Assembly (NCBI GenBank): GCA_964554795.1
Contig: CAZKQB010000019.1
Coordinates: forward strand, 1-50,542
Direction of reading: 5' to 3'
DNA length: 50,542 bases
Source: SFHK01 sp964554795
GTDB lineage: Bacteria; Bacillota; Clostridia; Christensenellales; Aristaeellaceae
In this document: positions 16,728 to 25,600 of the stretch, piece by piece
Position numbering within the stretch: the stretch's first letter is position 1
Layout of the letters: every line of letters begins with the position of its first letter
Made by a program: the position numbers and the translations under genes
Notes under the pieces: generated by a model
What the model was told of the DNA's origin: nothing
What the model saw: the letters and a program-made list of their open reading frames with translations, nothing else
Databases searched by the model: none

Positions 16728-18557
16728 TTGAACATCACTCGTGAAGACATCCGCAACGTTGCCATCATCGCCCACGTAGACCACGGCAAGACCACGCTCG
16801 TCGACGAAATGCTGAAGCAGGGCGGCGTGTTCCGCGAGAACCAGCAGGTAAACGACCGCGTGATGGACTCCAACGCGCTGGAGCGCGAGCGCGGCATTAC
16901 CATCCTGTCCAAGAACACCGCCGTGCACTACAAGGGCGTAAAGATCAACATCGTCGACACCCCCGGCCACGCCGATTTCGGCGGCGAGGTGGAGCGCGTG
17001 CTCAAGATGGTGGGCGGCGTGTTGCTGCTTGTCGATTCCTTTGAAGGCCCCATGCCTCAGACTCGATTCGTGCTGAAGAAGGCGCTGGAGCTGGAGCTTC
17101 CGGTCATCATCGTCATCAACAAGATGGATCGCCCCGACCAGCGCTGCGCCGAGGTTGTGGACGAGACGCTTGAGCTTTTGCTCGACCTGAACGCCACCAA
17201 CGAGCAGCTGGATTCCCCCGTCGTATACTGCTCCGGCCGCACGGGCGTTGCAACGCTGGATCTGAACACGCCCGCCGTCGATCTGCGTCCGCTGTTCGAT
17301 ACTATCCTCGAGCACATTCCAGCGCCCACCGGCGACCCGGACGGCGCGCTTCAGCTTCTGATCTCCACCATCGACTACAGCGACTATGTGGGCCGCATCG
17401 GCGTAGGCCGCATCGAGCGCGGCTCGATCAAGGCCGGGCAGATGGCCGTGCGCTGCGTGTATGGCAGCAGCTTCGTCTCCGTGCCGTCCCGTCTGGGCGG
17501 TCTGTTCACCTTTGACGGCCTCAAGCGCGTACCCGCGGAAAACGTGCAGGTAGGCGACATTGTGGCCGTAACCGGCTTTGCCGACCTGTCCATCGGCGAC
17601 ACCATCTGCGACGTAGCCATGGCCGATCCGCTTCCGTTTGTGAAGATCGACGAGCCCACCGTTTCCATGACGTTCTGCGTGAACGATTCCCCATTTGCCG
17701 GAACCGAGGGCACCTACGTCACCTCCCGTCACCTGCGCGCCCGCCTGTTCAAGGAAACGCAGACGGACGTATCCCTGCGCGTGCAGGACACCGAGACCAC
17801 CGATGCATTCCGCGTATACGGCCGCGGCGAGCTGCACCTGTCCATCCTGATTGAGACGATGCGCCGGCAGGGCTACGAGTTCCAGGTAACGAAGCCGACC
17901 GTGCTTTACAAGGAAATCGACGGCGTAAGGTGCGAGCCCATGGAGGAGGTCGTGTGCGACGTACCCTCCGAGTACGCGGGCGCGGTCATTGAAAAGCTGG
18001 GCAAGCGCCACGGTGTGCTAGCAAGCATGGAGGGCGTGGATCGCGTGCGTCTGGTATTCAACGTGCCGTCCCGCGGTCTGTTCGGCTATCGCGGCGAATT
18101 CCTCACCGACACCCGCGGCGAAGGCGTGATGAGCGCCGTGTTCAACGGCTACGAGCCCTATAAGGGCGAAATCCCCACCCGCCCGTCCGGCTCTCTGGTC
18201 GCATGGGAAACCGGCGAGACCACCAGCTACGCCATGTTCTACATTCAGGATCGCGGCGAGCTGTTCGTATCGCCCGGCACCAAGGTGTACAACGGCATGA
18301 TCGTCGGCCGCAACTCCCGGCCCGGCGACATCGACGTAAATGTGTGCAAGAAAAAGCACCTCACCTCCATCCGCAACAGCGCCAGCGCCGAAGAAGCGCT
18401 GAAGGTTACCGGCATCCGCATTCTGACGATGGAGGAAGCGCTGGACTACATCGACGACGATGAGCTGGTGGAAATCACGCCCAAGTCCATCCGCATGCGA
18501 AAGAAAATCCTCGGCACCGAGGCGCGCAAGAAGCTGGAGGCGCGCAAAAAGAACTGA
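16728..18557 (+). CDS. typA: Ribosome-associated GTPase TypA/BipA
   Basis: This 609-residue GTPase of the elongation-factor superfamily is linked to 50S assembly and stress growth. Motifs are AHVDHGKTTLVDEML (G1), ERGITILSKN (G2), DTPGHADFGGEVERVL (G3) and NKMDRPDQR (G4). The BipA-specific C-terminal domain has SRGLFGYRGEFLTDTRGEG and KKKHLTSIRNSASAEEAL. The start is TTG 16728 with AGAGAGG upstream, giving the normal length. It follows prfC closely. A hairpin without U-run separates it from recF. Confidence 0.96.
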   Translation: MNITREDIRNVAIIAHVDHGKTTLVDEMLKQGGVFRENQQVNDRVMDSNALERERGITILSKNTAVHYKGVKINIVDTPGHADFGGEVERVLKMVGGVLLLVDSFEGPMPQTRFVLKKALELELPVIIVINKMDRPDQRCAEVVDETLELLLDLNATNEQLDSPVVYCSGRTGVATLDLNTPAVDLRPLFDTILEHIPAPTGDPDGALQLLISTIDYSDYVGRIGVGRIERGSIKAGQMAVRCVYGSSFVSVPSRLGGLFTFDGLKRVPAENVQVGDIVAVTGFADLSIGDTICDVAMADPLPFVKIDEPTVSMTFCVNDSPFAGTEGTYVTSRHLRARLFKETQTDVSLRVQDTETTDAFRVYGRGELHLSILIETMRRQGYEFQVTKPTVLYKEIDGVRCEPMEEVVCDVPSEYAGAVIEKLGKRHGVLASMEGVDRVRLVFNVPSRGLFGYRGEFLTDTRGEGVMSAVFNGYEPYKGEIPTRPSGSLVAWETGETTSYAMFYIQDRGELFVSPGTKVYNGMIVGRNSRPGDIDVNVCKKKHLTSIRNSASAEEALKVTGIRILTMEEALDYIDDDELVEITPKSIRMRKKILGTEARKKLEARKKN

Positions 18558-18570
18558 TCCGGCCGTTTTT

Positions 18571-18593
18571 CGGAGAGGGCGCGTCCCTCTCCG
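18571..18593 (+). other. typA-recF intergenic hairpin
   Basis: A perfect 9-bp stem CGGAGAGGG/CCCTCTCCG with a 5-base loop sits 13 bases after typA. No U-tract follows, so it may only reduce read-through into recF. Confidence 0.5.
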
Positions 18594-18620
18594 ACGCATA
18601 TGATGCAAAGGAGGCGGCGT

Positions 18621-19727
18621 ATGCGCATCCGCTCCATTCGTCTGACGGACTTCCGCAATTACGCCGAAGCCGAAATTGCGCCCTGCGAGGGCGTTACCGT
18701 GTTCACCGGCGACAACGCGCAGGGAAAGACAAACATTCTCGAGGCTGTCTACCTGTGCTGCACAGGCCGCTCGCACCGCACCAGTCACGACCGTGAAATG
18801 ATTCGAACCGGCACGGACATCGCCCGCGTGCACATGGATGCCGACCGGCGGGACGGGCATCACGACGTGGAAATCATCCTGCCCCGCACGGAGCGCCGCC
18901 GCGTAAAGGTGGCAGGCAACGTCGTTTCGCGCTCCGGCGAGCTTTTGGGGCACATTACCGGCGTTTTGTTTGCGCCGGAGGATCTTCGCATGGTGAAGGA
19001 CGGCCCCGCCGAACGCCGCCGGTTTGTGGATATGGAGCTTTCTCAGCTTCGCCCTTCCTATTATTATGCCCTGCAGCGCTACAGCCGTGCGCTCAAGCAG
19101 CGGGGCGCGCTCCTGAAGGAAATTTCCCTAGGGAACGCCCGCGCGGACACGCTGGACATGTGGGACGCGCAGCTGGCCGAAAGCGGCGCGGCGGTAATGG
19201 ATCTTCGGCGCGAGTTTCTGAAAACGCTGGCGCAGACGGCATCGGAAACCCATGCCCGCGTCTCCGGCGGTGCAGAGGTCATGACCGTTGAATACGCGCC
19301 CAGCGCCGAAACGGCGGATACGGGCGCGGCGCTGGCGGAAACGCTGCGCATTCTCCTGCTGCGCGCACGGCAAATGGATCTCAGGCGACTGATCACCTCT
19401 GTTGGGCCACATCGTGACGACGTTCGCGTGCTTCTGAACGGACAGGATGCGCGCGCCTACGGCTCGCAGGGGCAGGTGCGCACCTGCGCGCTCTCGCTGA
19501 AGCTTTCGGAGCTTGAAATTATGCGCCGTGAAAGCGGCGAGTCACCCGTGCTCATGCTGGACGATGTGATGAGCGAGCTGGATCCCGGCCGCAGACGGCT
19601 TCTGATCGGCATGCTCGAGGACGTTCAGACCTTCGTCACCTGCACAGACCCGACCGACCTTGCGGGCGCGGCCATCGGACGCGTATTCCGCGTGAAAAAA
19701 GCCATACTTACGGAGGAAAACGCATGA
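18621..19727 (+). CDS. recF: DNA replication/repair protein RecF
   Basis: This 368-residue SMC-like ATPase loads RecA at gaps with RecO and RecR. It opens MRIRSIRLTDFRNYAEAEI, has a Walker A GDNAQGKTNILEAV, the signature-type SQGQVRTCALSLKLSELEI and Walker B MLDDVMSELDPGRR. The start at ATG 18621 has AAAGGAGG; a longer frame from 18600 lacks one. Normally recF lies in dnaA-dnaN-recF-gyrB; here it follows typA and overlaps a secreted-protein gene by 4 bases (ATGA). No origin features are visible in the window. Confidence 0.95.
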   Translation: MRIRSIRLTDFRNYAEAEIAPCEGVTVFTGDNAQGKTNILEAVYLCCTGRSHRTSHDREMIRTGTDIARVHMDADRRDGHHDVEIILPRTERRRVKVAGNVVSRSGELLGHITGVLFAPEDLRMVKDGPAERRRFVDMELSQLRPSYYYALQRYSRALKQRGALLKEISLGNARADTLDMWDAQLAESGAAVMDLRREFLKTLAQTASETHARVSGGAEVMTVEYAPSAETADTGAALAETLRILLLRARQMDLRRLITSVGPHRDDVRVLLNGQDARAYGSQGQVRTCALSLKLSELEIMRRESGESPVLMLDDVMSELDPGRRRLLIGMLEDVQTFVTCTDPTDLAGAAIGRVFRVKKAILTEENA

Positions 19728-20239
19728 AAAAGACCGGCAAAGCTATGCTTCTCTCACTTCTGATTCTCCTTTTTGCATGCGCTGCCGCGCATTGCGAGGA
19801 GGCCCCTTCGGTATACGACGACATTTCCATGACCGAGCTGCTTCCCGAGCTCATCGCAAGGCTGGGTGAACCGGCTTTGACGGAGGACGGCTACTACGAT
19901 TTCGGCGGCGCGCTGGTTTCCGCCTACGAGAGCGGTCGCCTGAAGGGCAAAATTCTGGCCTTTGACGATGTTGCCGACGTAGCCGCAGTCTCTCAGGCCG
20001 ACTTCACGCAGGCGCATTCGCTTCGGCAGGGTGCAAGCCTTGAAAGCGTCGAAGCGCTGATGGGTGTCCCCGGCCGCGAAATCGCGCGTCTCCGCCTGTC
20101 GGACGAGGAAAACGCCGGTTCCCGGCTCGTGCTCGCGTGGGTAAACGATGCTGGCGACGCCATGGAGACGCTGTTTGAGCTGGACGACGGCCAATGGGTT
20201 CTGTTCGCCGCCGTGCGGATTCCGGCCGGTGAACATTGA
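19724..20239 (+). CDS. Small exported protein of unknown function
   Basis: This 171-residue protein has a typical signal peptide (MKKTGKAMLLSLLILLFACA, likely cleaved near AAAHC-E). LFAC is not a good lipobox, so signal peptidase I cleavage is more likely. The C-terminal half (SLESVEALMGVPGREIARL, later ETLFELDDGQWVLFAAV) resembles the SmpA/BamE-type beta-strand pattern in very general terms only. It overlaps recF by 4 bases and so is translationally coupled to a DNA-repair gene, with no obvious shared role. I do not recognise a named family. Confidence 0.7.
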   Translation: MKKTGKAMLLSLLILLFACAAAHCEEAPSVYDDISMTELLPELIARLGEPALTEDGYYDFGGALVSAYESGRLKGKILAFDDVADVAAVSQADFTQAHSLRQGASLESVEALMGVPGREIARLRLSDEENAGSRLVLAWVNDAGDAMETLFELDDGQWVLFAAVRIPAGEH

Positions 20240-20270
20240 GATTTTCTGTCATTTATCGTTCTTTTACTTT

Positions 20271-20317
20271 AAACCGATGCGAAATGCGCGCCTGGCTCTT
20301 GCGCATGGCATCGGTTT
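20271..20317 (+). terminator. Terminator of the recF operon
   Basis: AAACCGATGC/GCATCGGTTT form a 10-bp stem, with an inner ATGCGC/GCGCAT pairing, and TGTGTT follows. The 3' arm overlaps the spacer of the next promoter. Confidence 0.7.
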
Positions 20318-20327
20318 GTGTTATGAT
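20299..20327 (+). promoter_or_regulatory. Promoter of the SH3b-NlpC/P60 pair
   Basis: TTGCGC and TATGAT are spaced by 17 bases, 53 bases before the first NlpC/P60 gene. It is embedded in the preceding terminator. Confidence 0.55.
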
Positions 20328-20380
20328 AAGGATAGAGAAATAGATTCTGCATCGATGTTTATCGGTGATCAGGAGGGATT

Positions 20381-21739
20381 ATGAAAAAGCTGCGCATCGT
20401 CCTGTCGACGCTCCTCGTCCTTGTGACGCTGTTTACCGGCTGCGTAAGCGCGCTGGCCGACTTCAAGGCAACGGTGTACACGGACGAAATGAAGGTTTAC
20501 TCACGCAACAGCACCGCCAGCCGTTACCTGCTGGGCAAGCTGAAGAAGAACACCACCTTCACTGTGAAGGCGACGTCGGGAAACTGGGCGAAGATTACAT
20601 ACAAGGGAAAAACGGGCTTTGCCCTGATTTCCGATATGAAGTCCTCCAAGAAGAAGACGATGTACACCAACCGCACCGTCACCGCATATCAGAAGCCCTC
20701 AACCTCCTCCAAATCGCTGGGCAAGCTGAGCAAGAACACCAAGGTCTACATGGTCGGCATGAGCGGCAGCTACTATCTGGTAGAAAACAGCAAGGGAAAA
20801 ACCGGCTACATCGCCAAGTCGGCGCTGAGCAAAACGGTCACCGCCACCACGGCCTACACCAAAAAGCCGGTCAACCTCTACAAATCCGCTTCCACCTCCT
20901 CCATGCTTGCCACGCTGAGCGTAAACGCGAAGGTATCGGTCGTCGGCAGCAGCGGCTCCTGGTCAAAGGTGAAAACCTCTTCCGGCACTGTGGGCTACAT
21001 CCAGACGGCAAACCTAAGCGCCAAGTCGGTTTCCGTCAGCAGAAAAACGGCCTACGCCAACAAGTCCTGCCCGGTATATAAGGCCGCATCCACGTCCTCG
21101 GCCAAATGGTGCACTGCGGCCGTGAACACGAAAATGTATATCGTCGGCGAAATCGGCTCCTTCTACGCAGTCACGACGACCAGCGGCTCGAAGACCGGCT
21201 TCGTGACAAAGGGCAACCTGAGCTCCTCCAAAACAAGCACCGACAAGAAGGATGACGGGCGCAAGAGCTACACCTCAAGCACCGCCACCACGGTCATGCC
21301 CTCCTCTCTCAAGTCTACAACCTCCAAGTACAAAAGCGGCATGAGCGCGCAGGATCGCATTGAGGTCGCCATTTACTACGCGCAGTCGCAGCTTGGCTAC
21401 GGCTACTCCAGCAGCCCCAACAACCGCACCACCTTCGACTGCCTGACGCTGTGCTACTATGCCTACCGCGCAGCCGGCGCTTCCATTCCAAGCTCGGCGT
21501 ATTCGTGCGGCTACACAGGCAGCTTCGAATACATCACCAGCATATCGGATCTGAAGCGTGGCGACATCGTGTGCTTCGATACCATCGAGGACAACGACAA
21601 AAGCGACCACGTGGGCATTTATCTGGGCTCCGGACGCTTCATTCACGCATCCTCCGGCGCCAAGCTCGTGGTGGTGTCCTCGCTCTCCAGCGGCTACTAT
21701 AACCGAACCTTCTACGTCGCACGACGCATTCTGAAATAA
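20381..21739 (+). CDS. Secreted SH3b-repeat NlpC/P60 endopeptidase
   Basis: This 452-residue wall hydrolase has a signal peptide (MKKLRIVLSTLLVLVTLFTG, cleavage near ALA-DF). Four bacterial SH3 repeats follow (about residues 25-82, 90-145, 150-215 and 220-285), each with a YK/GYI-type end, then a Ser/Thr-rich linker. The C-terminal NlpC/P60 domain (about 325-452) has the catalytic cysteine in TTFDCLTLCYYAY and the histidine in DHVGIYLG. Such enzymes cut gamma-D-Glu to diamino acid bonds in peptidoglycan peptides. The gene has AGGAGG upstream and is followed after 17 bases by a shorter paralogue. Confidence 0.92.
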   Translation: MKKLRIVLSTLLVLVTLFTGCVSALADFKATVYTDEMKVYSRNSTASRYLLGKLKKNTTFTVKATSGNWAKITYKGKTGFALISDMKSSKKKTMYTNRTVTAYQKPSTSSKSLGKLSKNTKVYMVGMSGSYYLVENSKGKTGYIAKSALSKTVTATTAYTKKPVNLYKSASTSSMLATLSVNAKVSVVGSSGSWSKVKTSSGTVGYIQTANLSAKSVSVSRKTAYANKSCPVYKAASTSSAKWCTAAVNTKMYIVGEIGSFYAVTTTSGSKTGFVTKGNLSSSKTSTDKKDDGRKSYTSSTATTVMPSSLKSTTSKYKSGMSAQDRIEVAIYYAQSQLGYGYSSSPNNRTTFDCLTLCYYAYRAAGASIPSSAYSCGYTGSFEYITSISDLKRGDIVCFDTIEDNDKSDHVGIYLGSGRFIHASSGAKLVVVSSLSSGYYNRTFYVARRILK

Positions 21740-21756
21740 TTCGAGGAGGGAACCAG

Positions 21757-22743
21757 ATGAAAAACCAAAGAAACTTTTCACTAAAAAAGGCGCTTGTATG
21801 TCTGCTTTTACTGGCGCTGGTTCCCATTTCGGCGATGGCCGACTTTGCGGCGACGGTCAAGTCGTCGTCGATGCGCGTGTATTCCACGAATAGCACGGGC
21901 TGGGAATACTATCTGGGCTCGCTGAAGAAGGGTACGCAGGTCACTGTTACTGCGGTAAAGGGTAAGTGGTGCAAGATTACCTACAAGGGCCGCAAGGGCT
22001 TTGCGCAGGTAAAGGACATGCAGAAGGTTTCCACCTACACCAAGTGGAACGGCTTCACCAAAAAGCAGGCAAAGGTCTACACCACCGCCTCCACGGGCAG
22101 CAAGGTTGTGGACGTGCTCACCGCCGACTACCCGCTTACCATCATCGGCGCGAAGGGCTCGTTCTATGAGATCACCAACACCAACGGCAAGGGACACGGC
22201 TACATTCTGAAGAGCAGCATCAGCAAAACGAAGGTGAACCGCTTCAAGATTGCAGACAGCGCGAAGGGTACCTTCAGCTCCAAAGGCTCGTCGACGACCA
22301 TGCCCTCCTCCGTGAAGTCCAGCCAGTCCTACCTGGCCAAGAGCATGAGCAAGACCAAGTACGCAGATTACATCATCTACGCGGCTCAGTCCCGGCTCGG
22401 CTGCGCCTATTCCAAGTCGCCGAACAACACCACCACCTTCAGCAACCCCAGCTTTGTCCGCTCCTGCTTCGCGTCGCTGGGTTATTCCGTGCCCGCAAAC
22501 GTGCAGACCATCGGTCACAAGGGCAGCTACGCCTACATCAGCCGCAGCAGCCTGAAGCGCGGTGACATCGTGTGCTTCGAAAACGATAGTGAGGACAACA
22601 AGGTTGTCGATCACGTTGGCATCTATCTGGGCAAAAACTACTTTATCCACGTATCTCCCTCGGCAAAGATGGTCGTTGTGTCCAGTATGGCCAGCGGCTA
22701 CTACAACAAGGCCTTCTGCTGGGGCCGCCGAATCATCAAGTAA
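21757..22743 (+). CDS. SH3b-NlpC/P60-like protein lacking the catalytic cysteine
   Basis: This 328-residue paralogue of the preceding protein has a signal peptide (cleavage near AMA-DF), two SH3b repeats and an NlpC/P60 domain. Aligned on the shared SPNN-TTF anchor, the active-site FDC of the neighbour reads FSN here (TTC AGC AAC). Asp and Cys are thus replaced by Ser and Asn, while the His motif VDHVGIYLG stays. A cysteine six residues later (FVRSC) does not match the catalytic position. The reading frame is intact, so it is probably an inactive binding or regulatory protein rather than a pseudogene. It has GGAGGG upstream and is co-transcribed with the active paralogue. Confidence 0.9.
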   Translation: MKNQRNFSLKKALVCLLLLALVPISAMADFAATVKSSSMRVYSTNSTGWEYYLGSLKKGTQVTVTAVKGKWCKITYKGRKGFAQVKDMQKVSTYTKWNGFTKKQAKVYTTASTGSKVVDVLTADYPLTIIGAKGSFYEITNTNGKGHGYILKSSISKTKVNRFKIADSAKGTFSSKGSSTTMPSSVKSSQSYLAKSMSKTKYADYIIYAAQSRLGCAYSKSPNNTTTFSNPSFVRSCFASLGYSVPANVQTIGHKGSYAYISRSSLKRGDIVCFENDSEDNKVVDHVGIYLGKNYFIHVSPSAKMVVVSSMASGYYNKAFCWGRRIIK

Positions 22744-22892
22744 GCGTGTCTCCTCGCCACTTGGCAGCGCGTCTGGCGACGGGGCTTCCGCATTGTGCAG
22801 CAGGCAAGTTCTTTGTTTTCCCGTTTGCCTGCGGCGAAAAATTCATATGACGCCGCACCGCCTGATCGGCGCAGGGTTGCCTACGGTTCTGT

Positions 22893-22924
22893 AAATCGTC
22901 CGCCGTTTTCGCGCCGGACGATTT
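22893..22924 (+). terminator. Terminator after the NlpC/P60 pair
   Basis: AAATCGTCCG/CGGACGATTT form a 10-bp stem with a 12-base loop, followed by TTTATG. It lies 26 bases before the DUF4236 start, so it could also act as an attenuator for that gene. Confidence 0.75.
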
Positions 22925-22950
22925 TTATGAAAAACAAAGGAGCGATTTTC

Positions 22951-23229
22951 ATGGGCTGGCAGTTTCGCAAGAGCATCAATCTGGGCAAAGGCTTCAGGCT
23001 AAACATCAGCAAAAGCGGCGTAGGTCTATCCGGCGGCGTGAAGGGCGCGCGCGTGAGCGTCGGCCCCCGCGGCGTACGCCGTACCTTCTCCATTCCCGGT
23101 ACAGGCATCAGTCATACCAAGACCTATTCTACAAAAAAGCTCCGGCGCAAGGCGCAGTCCGGCTGCGCGACGATGCTTCTGTCCCTCGCAGGGCTGCTCG
23201 CGCTTCTGCTGGTATTCATCCTGCTCTGA
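22951..23229 (+). CDS. DUF4236 domain small membrane protein
   Basis: This 92-residue protein opens MGWQFRKSINLGKGFRLNIS and continues KSGVGLSGGVKGARVSVGPR, the DUF4236 pattern seen at the start of many small bacterial proteins. A single C-terminal transmembrane segment (MLLSLAGLLALLLVFILL) ends the protein, so the DUF4236 part should face the cytosol or be membrane-anchored. The start at 22951 has AAAGGAG 8 bases upstream. The frame is open further upstream, but that stretch covers the terminator. The role of the domain is unknown. Confidence 0.8.
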   Translation: MGWQFRKSINLGKGFRLNISKSGVGLSGGVKGARVSVGPRGVRRTFSIPGTGISHTKTYSTKKLRRKAQSGCATMLLSLAGLLALLLVFILL

Positions 23230-23249
23230 TCAAGTTTACAAAAATGTTC

Positions 23250-23278
23250 TTGACAATCCATCCGCGCGCGATTATAAT
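23250..23278 (+). promoter_or_regulatory. thrS promoter
   Basis: Consensus TTGACA and TATAAT with a 17-base spacer. Transcription should start near 23285, at the beginning of the T-box leader. Confidence 0.9.
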
Positions 23279-23284
23279 CCATCT

Positions 23285-23514
23285 CAATCCGATGGAAAGA
23301 CGGAGTTCTGTCCCCCGCAAGGCGCACAAGAGAGCGCGCGTCACAGGCTGAAAGCGCGCGCAGCACACCGCGGAACGGATGCACCACCTCCCGACCGTCG
23401 GCGCGAAAAGCGCGATACAGCTTTTCAAAGCGGCGCGGAGAATCTGCGTCAGTTGGGTGGAACCACGGGCATTACCGCTCGTCCCTTCATGAAGGGGCGA
23501 GCGTTTTGTTTTTG
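23285..23514 (+). promoter_or_regulatory. T-box riboswitch (threonine) with terminator
   Basis: The leader has the T-box core GGGTGGAACCACGG (23455-23468). The UGGA bulge would pair with the UCCA end of a tRNA whose discriminator is U, as in tRNA-Thr of Bacillota. Stem I closes with GACGG/CCGTC. Its 3' side carries ACCACC (23383-23388), so the likely specifier is ACC (Thr). The terminator is a 13-bp stem (23476-23503) followed by TTTTGTTTTT. Uncharged tRNA-Thr should stabilise the antiterminator and switch on the gene behind it. Confidence 0.9.
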
Positions 23515-23540
23515 GAAAAACAGACATTGGAGGCAATCAC

Positions 23541-25475
23541 ATGAAAATCACGTATCAGGGAGAAATTCGCGAGTTTGCAGACGGCATGAACGCACTGGAC
23601 ATGGCCGGTGAAATCGATAAGGAGCTCAAAAAAGCGGCTCTGGCCGCGCGCGTAAACGACGCAGTCGCCGAGCTGGTCGCGCCCGTTCCGGACGGTGCGA
23701 CGGTTGAATATCTCACCGGCAGCGACGCCGACGGTCTGCGCGTGCTTCGCCACACGGCCAGCCACGTGCTGGCGCAGGCCGTGAAAGCCATCCGCCCCGA
23801 GGCGAAGCTGGCCATCGGCCCCGCCATCGACAACGGCTTCTACTACGATTTTGACGTTGCCGCCCCGTTCACCAACGAAGATCTGGTCGCCATCGAAAAG
23901 GAAATGAACCGCATCATCAAGAAAAACGAGCGCCTGCAGCGCTTTGAGCTGCCGCGCGCGGAAGCCCTGGAGCTGATGAAGGACGAGCCGTACAAGGTCG
24001 AGCTGATCAACGACCTGCCTGAGGACGCCGTGATCTCCTTCTATCGTCAGGGTGATTTCACCGACCTGTGCGCGGGCCCGCACCTGCCCTCCACCGGCAA
24101 GGTGAAGGCCGTGAAGCTGACCAGCGTTGCAGGCGCATACTGGCGCGGCAGCGAAAAAAACAAGATGCTTCAGCGCATCTACGGCACCGCCTTCGCCACG
24201 AAGGAGGAGCTGGACGCCTACGTCGCCGAGCGCGAGGAGGCTCTGAAGCGCGATCACAACAAGCTGGGCCGCGACCTCGAATACTTCACCACCGTGGACG
24301 TGGTCGGTCAGGGTCTGCCGATCATGCTGCCCAAGGGCGCGCGCGTGATTCAGCTTCTACAGCGCTGGGTTGAAGATACCGAGCAAAAGAAGGGCTATCT
24401 GCTCACCAAAACGCCGCTTATGGCCAAGCGCGACCTGTATCGCATTTCCGGTCACTGGGATCACTATCTGGACGGCATGTTCGTGATGGGCGACCCGAAC
24501 GATGAAACGAAGGAATGCTTCGCGCTGCGCCCGATGACCTGCCCGTTCCAGTATCAGGTATACCTGAACCGCCAGCGCTCCTACCGCGAGCTGCCGATGC
24601 GTCTGGGCGAAACCTCCACGCTGTTCCGCAACGAGGACTCTGGCGAAATGCACGGCCTGATTCGCGTGCGCCAGTTCACCATCTCTGAGGGACACCTTGT
24701 GCTCCGTCCCGATCAGCTGGAGGAGGAATTCAAGGGTTGTCTGGAGCTGGCAAAATACATGCTTGACACCGTGGGCATGCTGGAAAACTGCACGTTCCGC
24801 TTCTCTCAGTGGGATCCGGCCAACCCGAAGAACAAATACGAGGGCACGCCCGAGCAATGGCACGAGGCGCAGGAGATCATGGGCCGCATTCTCGATCACC
24901 TGGGCGTAAAGTACACCATCGGCATTGACGAGGCCGCATTCTACGGCCCGAAGCTGGACATTCAGTACAAGAACGTCTTCGGCAAGGAGGACACCATCGT
25001 TACCATCCAGATTGACATGCTGCTGGCCGAGCGCTTCGGCATGGAATACGTGGACGCGGACGGACAGAAGAAGCGCCCGTACATCATCCACAGAACGTCT
25101 CTGGGCTGCTATGAGCGCACACTGGCCTATCTGATCGAAAAGTACGCTGGCGCTCTGCCAACCTGGATGGCGCCCGAGCAGGTGCGCGTGCTGTCCGTTA
25201 CCGACCGCGCCGCCGACTACGCAAACGCGCTCGTTGCCAAGCTAAGCGAGCTGGGCTACCGCGCCGAGGCCGATATTACCGGCGAAAAGATCGGCAAGAA
25301 GATTCGTCTGGCGCAGATGGAAAAGGTGCCCTACATGCTCGTCGTGGGCGACCGCGATATGGCCGAGAACACCGTATCCGTACGTCACCGCGCCGAGGGC
25401 GACCTTGGCGCCATGAGCTTTGACAGCTTCGCCGCACTCCTGAAGGACGTTGTGGACAGCAAGGCAAAGAAATAA
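23541..25475 (+). CDS. thrS: Threonine-tRNA ligase, first copy (divergent catalytic core)
   Basis: This 644-residue synthetase has the TGS domain, the editing domain (HTASHVLAQAVKA; TDLCAGPHLPSTG), the class II core and the anticodon domain. Zinc ligands are retained: Cys in RPMTCPFQYQ, His in SEGHLV and His in YIIHRTSLGCYERT. The core (LRPMTCPFQYQVYLNRQRSY and ETSTLFRNEDSGEMHGLI) differs strongly from the usual ThrRS core, yet the first 245 residues are very close to those of the next gene. It is controlled by the T-box in front. GGAGG lies 8 bases upstream of the ATG. Confidence 0.95.
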   Translation: MKITYQGEIREFADGMNALDMAGEIDKELKKAALAARVNDAVAELVAPVPDGATVEYLTGSDADGLRVLRHTASHVLAQAVKAIRPEAKLAIGPAIDNGFYYDFDVAAPFTNEDLVAIEKEMNRIIKKNERLQRFELPRAEALELMKDEPYKVELINDLPEDAVISFYRQGDFTDLCAGPHLPSTGKVKAVKLTSVAGAYWRGSEKNKMLQRIYGTAFATKEELDAYVAEREEALKRDHNKLGRDLEYFTTVDVVGQGLPIMLPKGARVIQLLQRWVEDTEQKKGYLLTKTPLMAKRDLYRISGHWDHYLDGMFVMGDPNDETKECFALRPMTCPFQYQVYLNRQRSYRELPMRLGETSTLFRNEDSGEMHGLIRVRQFTISEGHLVLRPDQLEEEFKGCLELAKYMLDTVGMLENCTFRFSQWDPANPKNKYEGTPEQWHEAQEIMGRILDHLGVKYTIGIDEAAFYGPKLDIQYKNVFGKEDTIVTIQIDMLLAERFGMEYVDADGQKKRPYIIHRTSLGCYERTLAYLIEKYAGALPTWMAPEQVRVLSVTDRAADYANALVAKLSELGYRAEADITGEKIGKKIRLAQMEKVPYMLVVGDRDMAENTVSVRHRAEGDLGAMSFDSFAALLKDVVDSKAKK

Positions 25476-25480
25476 TAACA

Positions 25481-25561
25481 GCTTCGCCGTGCATAGGACA
25501 AGGGTTTTCGCCGTCTGTAATCTGCATTTCGTCAGGCGAAGGCCCACATGCACGGCGAAGC
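25481..25561 (+). terminator. Terminator between the two thrS copies
   Basis: GCTTCGCCGTGCAT (25481-25494) and ATGCACGGCGAAGC (25548-25561) form a perfect 14-bp stem. An inner hairpin TTCGCC/GGCGAA forms the loop, and CTTTTCT follows. It carries no T-box motif, so the second copy is expressed by read-through or from an unseen promoter. Confidence 0.8.
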
Positions 25562-25600
25562 CTTTTCTAAATGGAAAAAACGAGAAGGAGGATCATCCGC

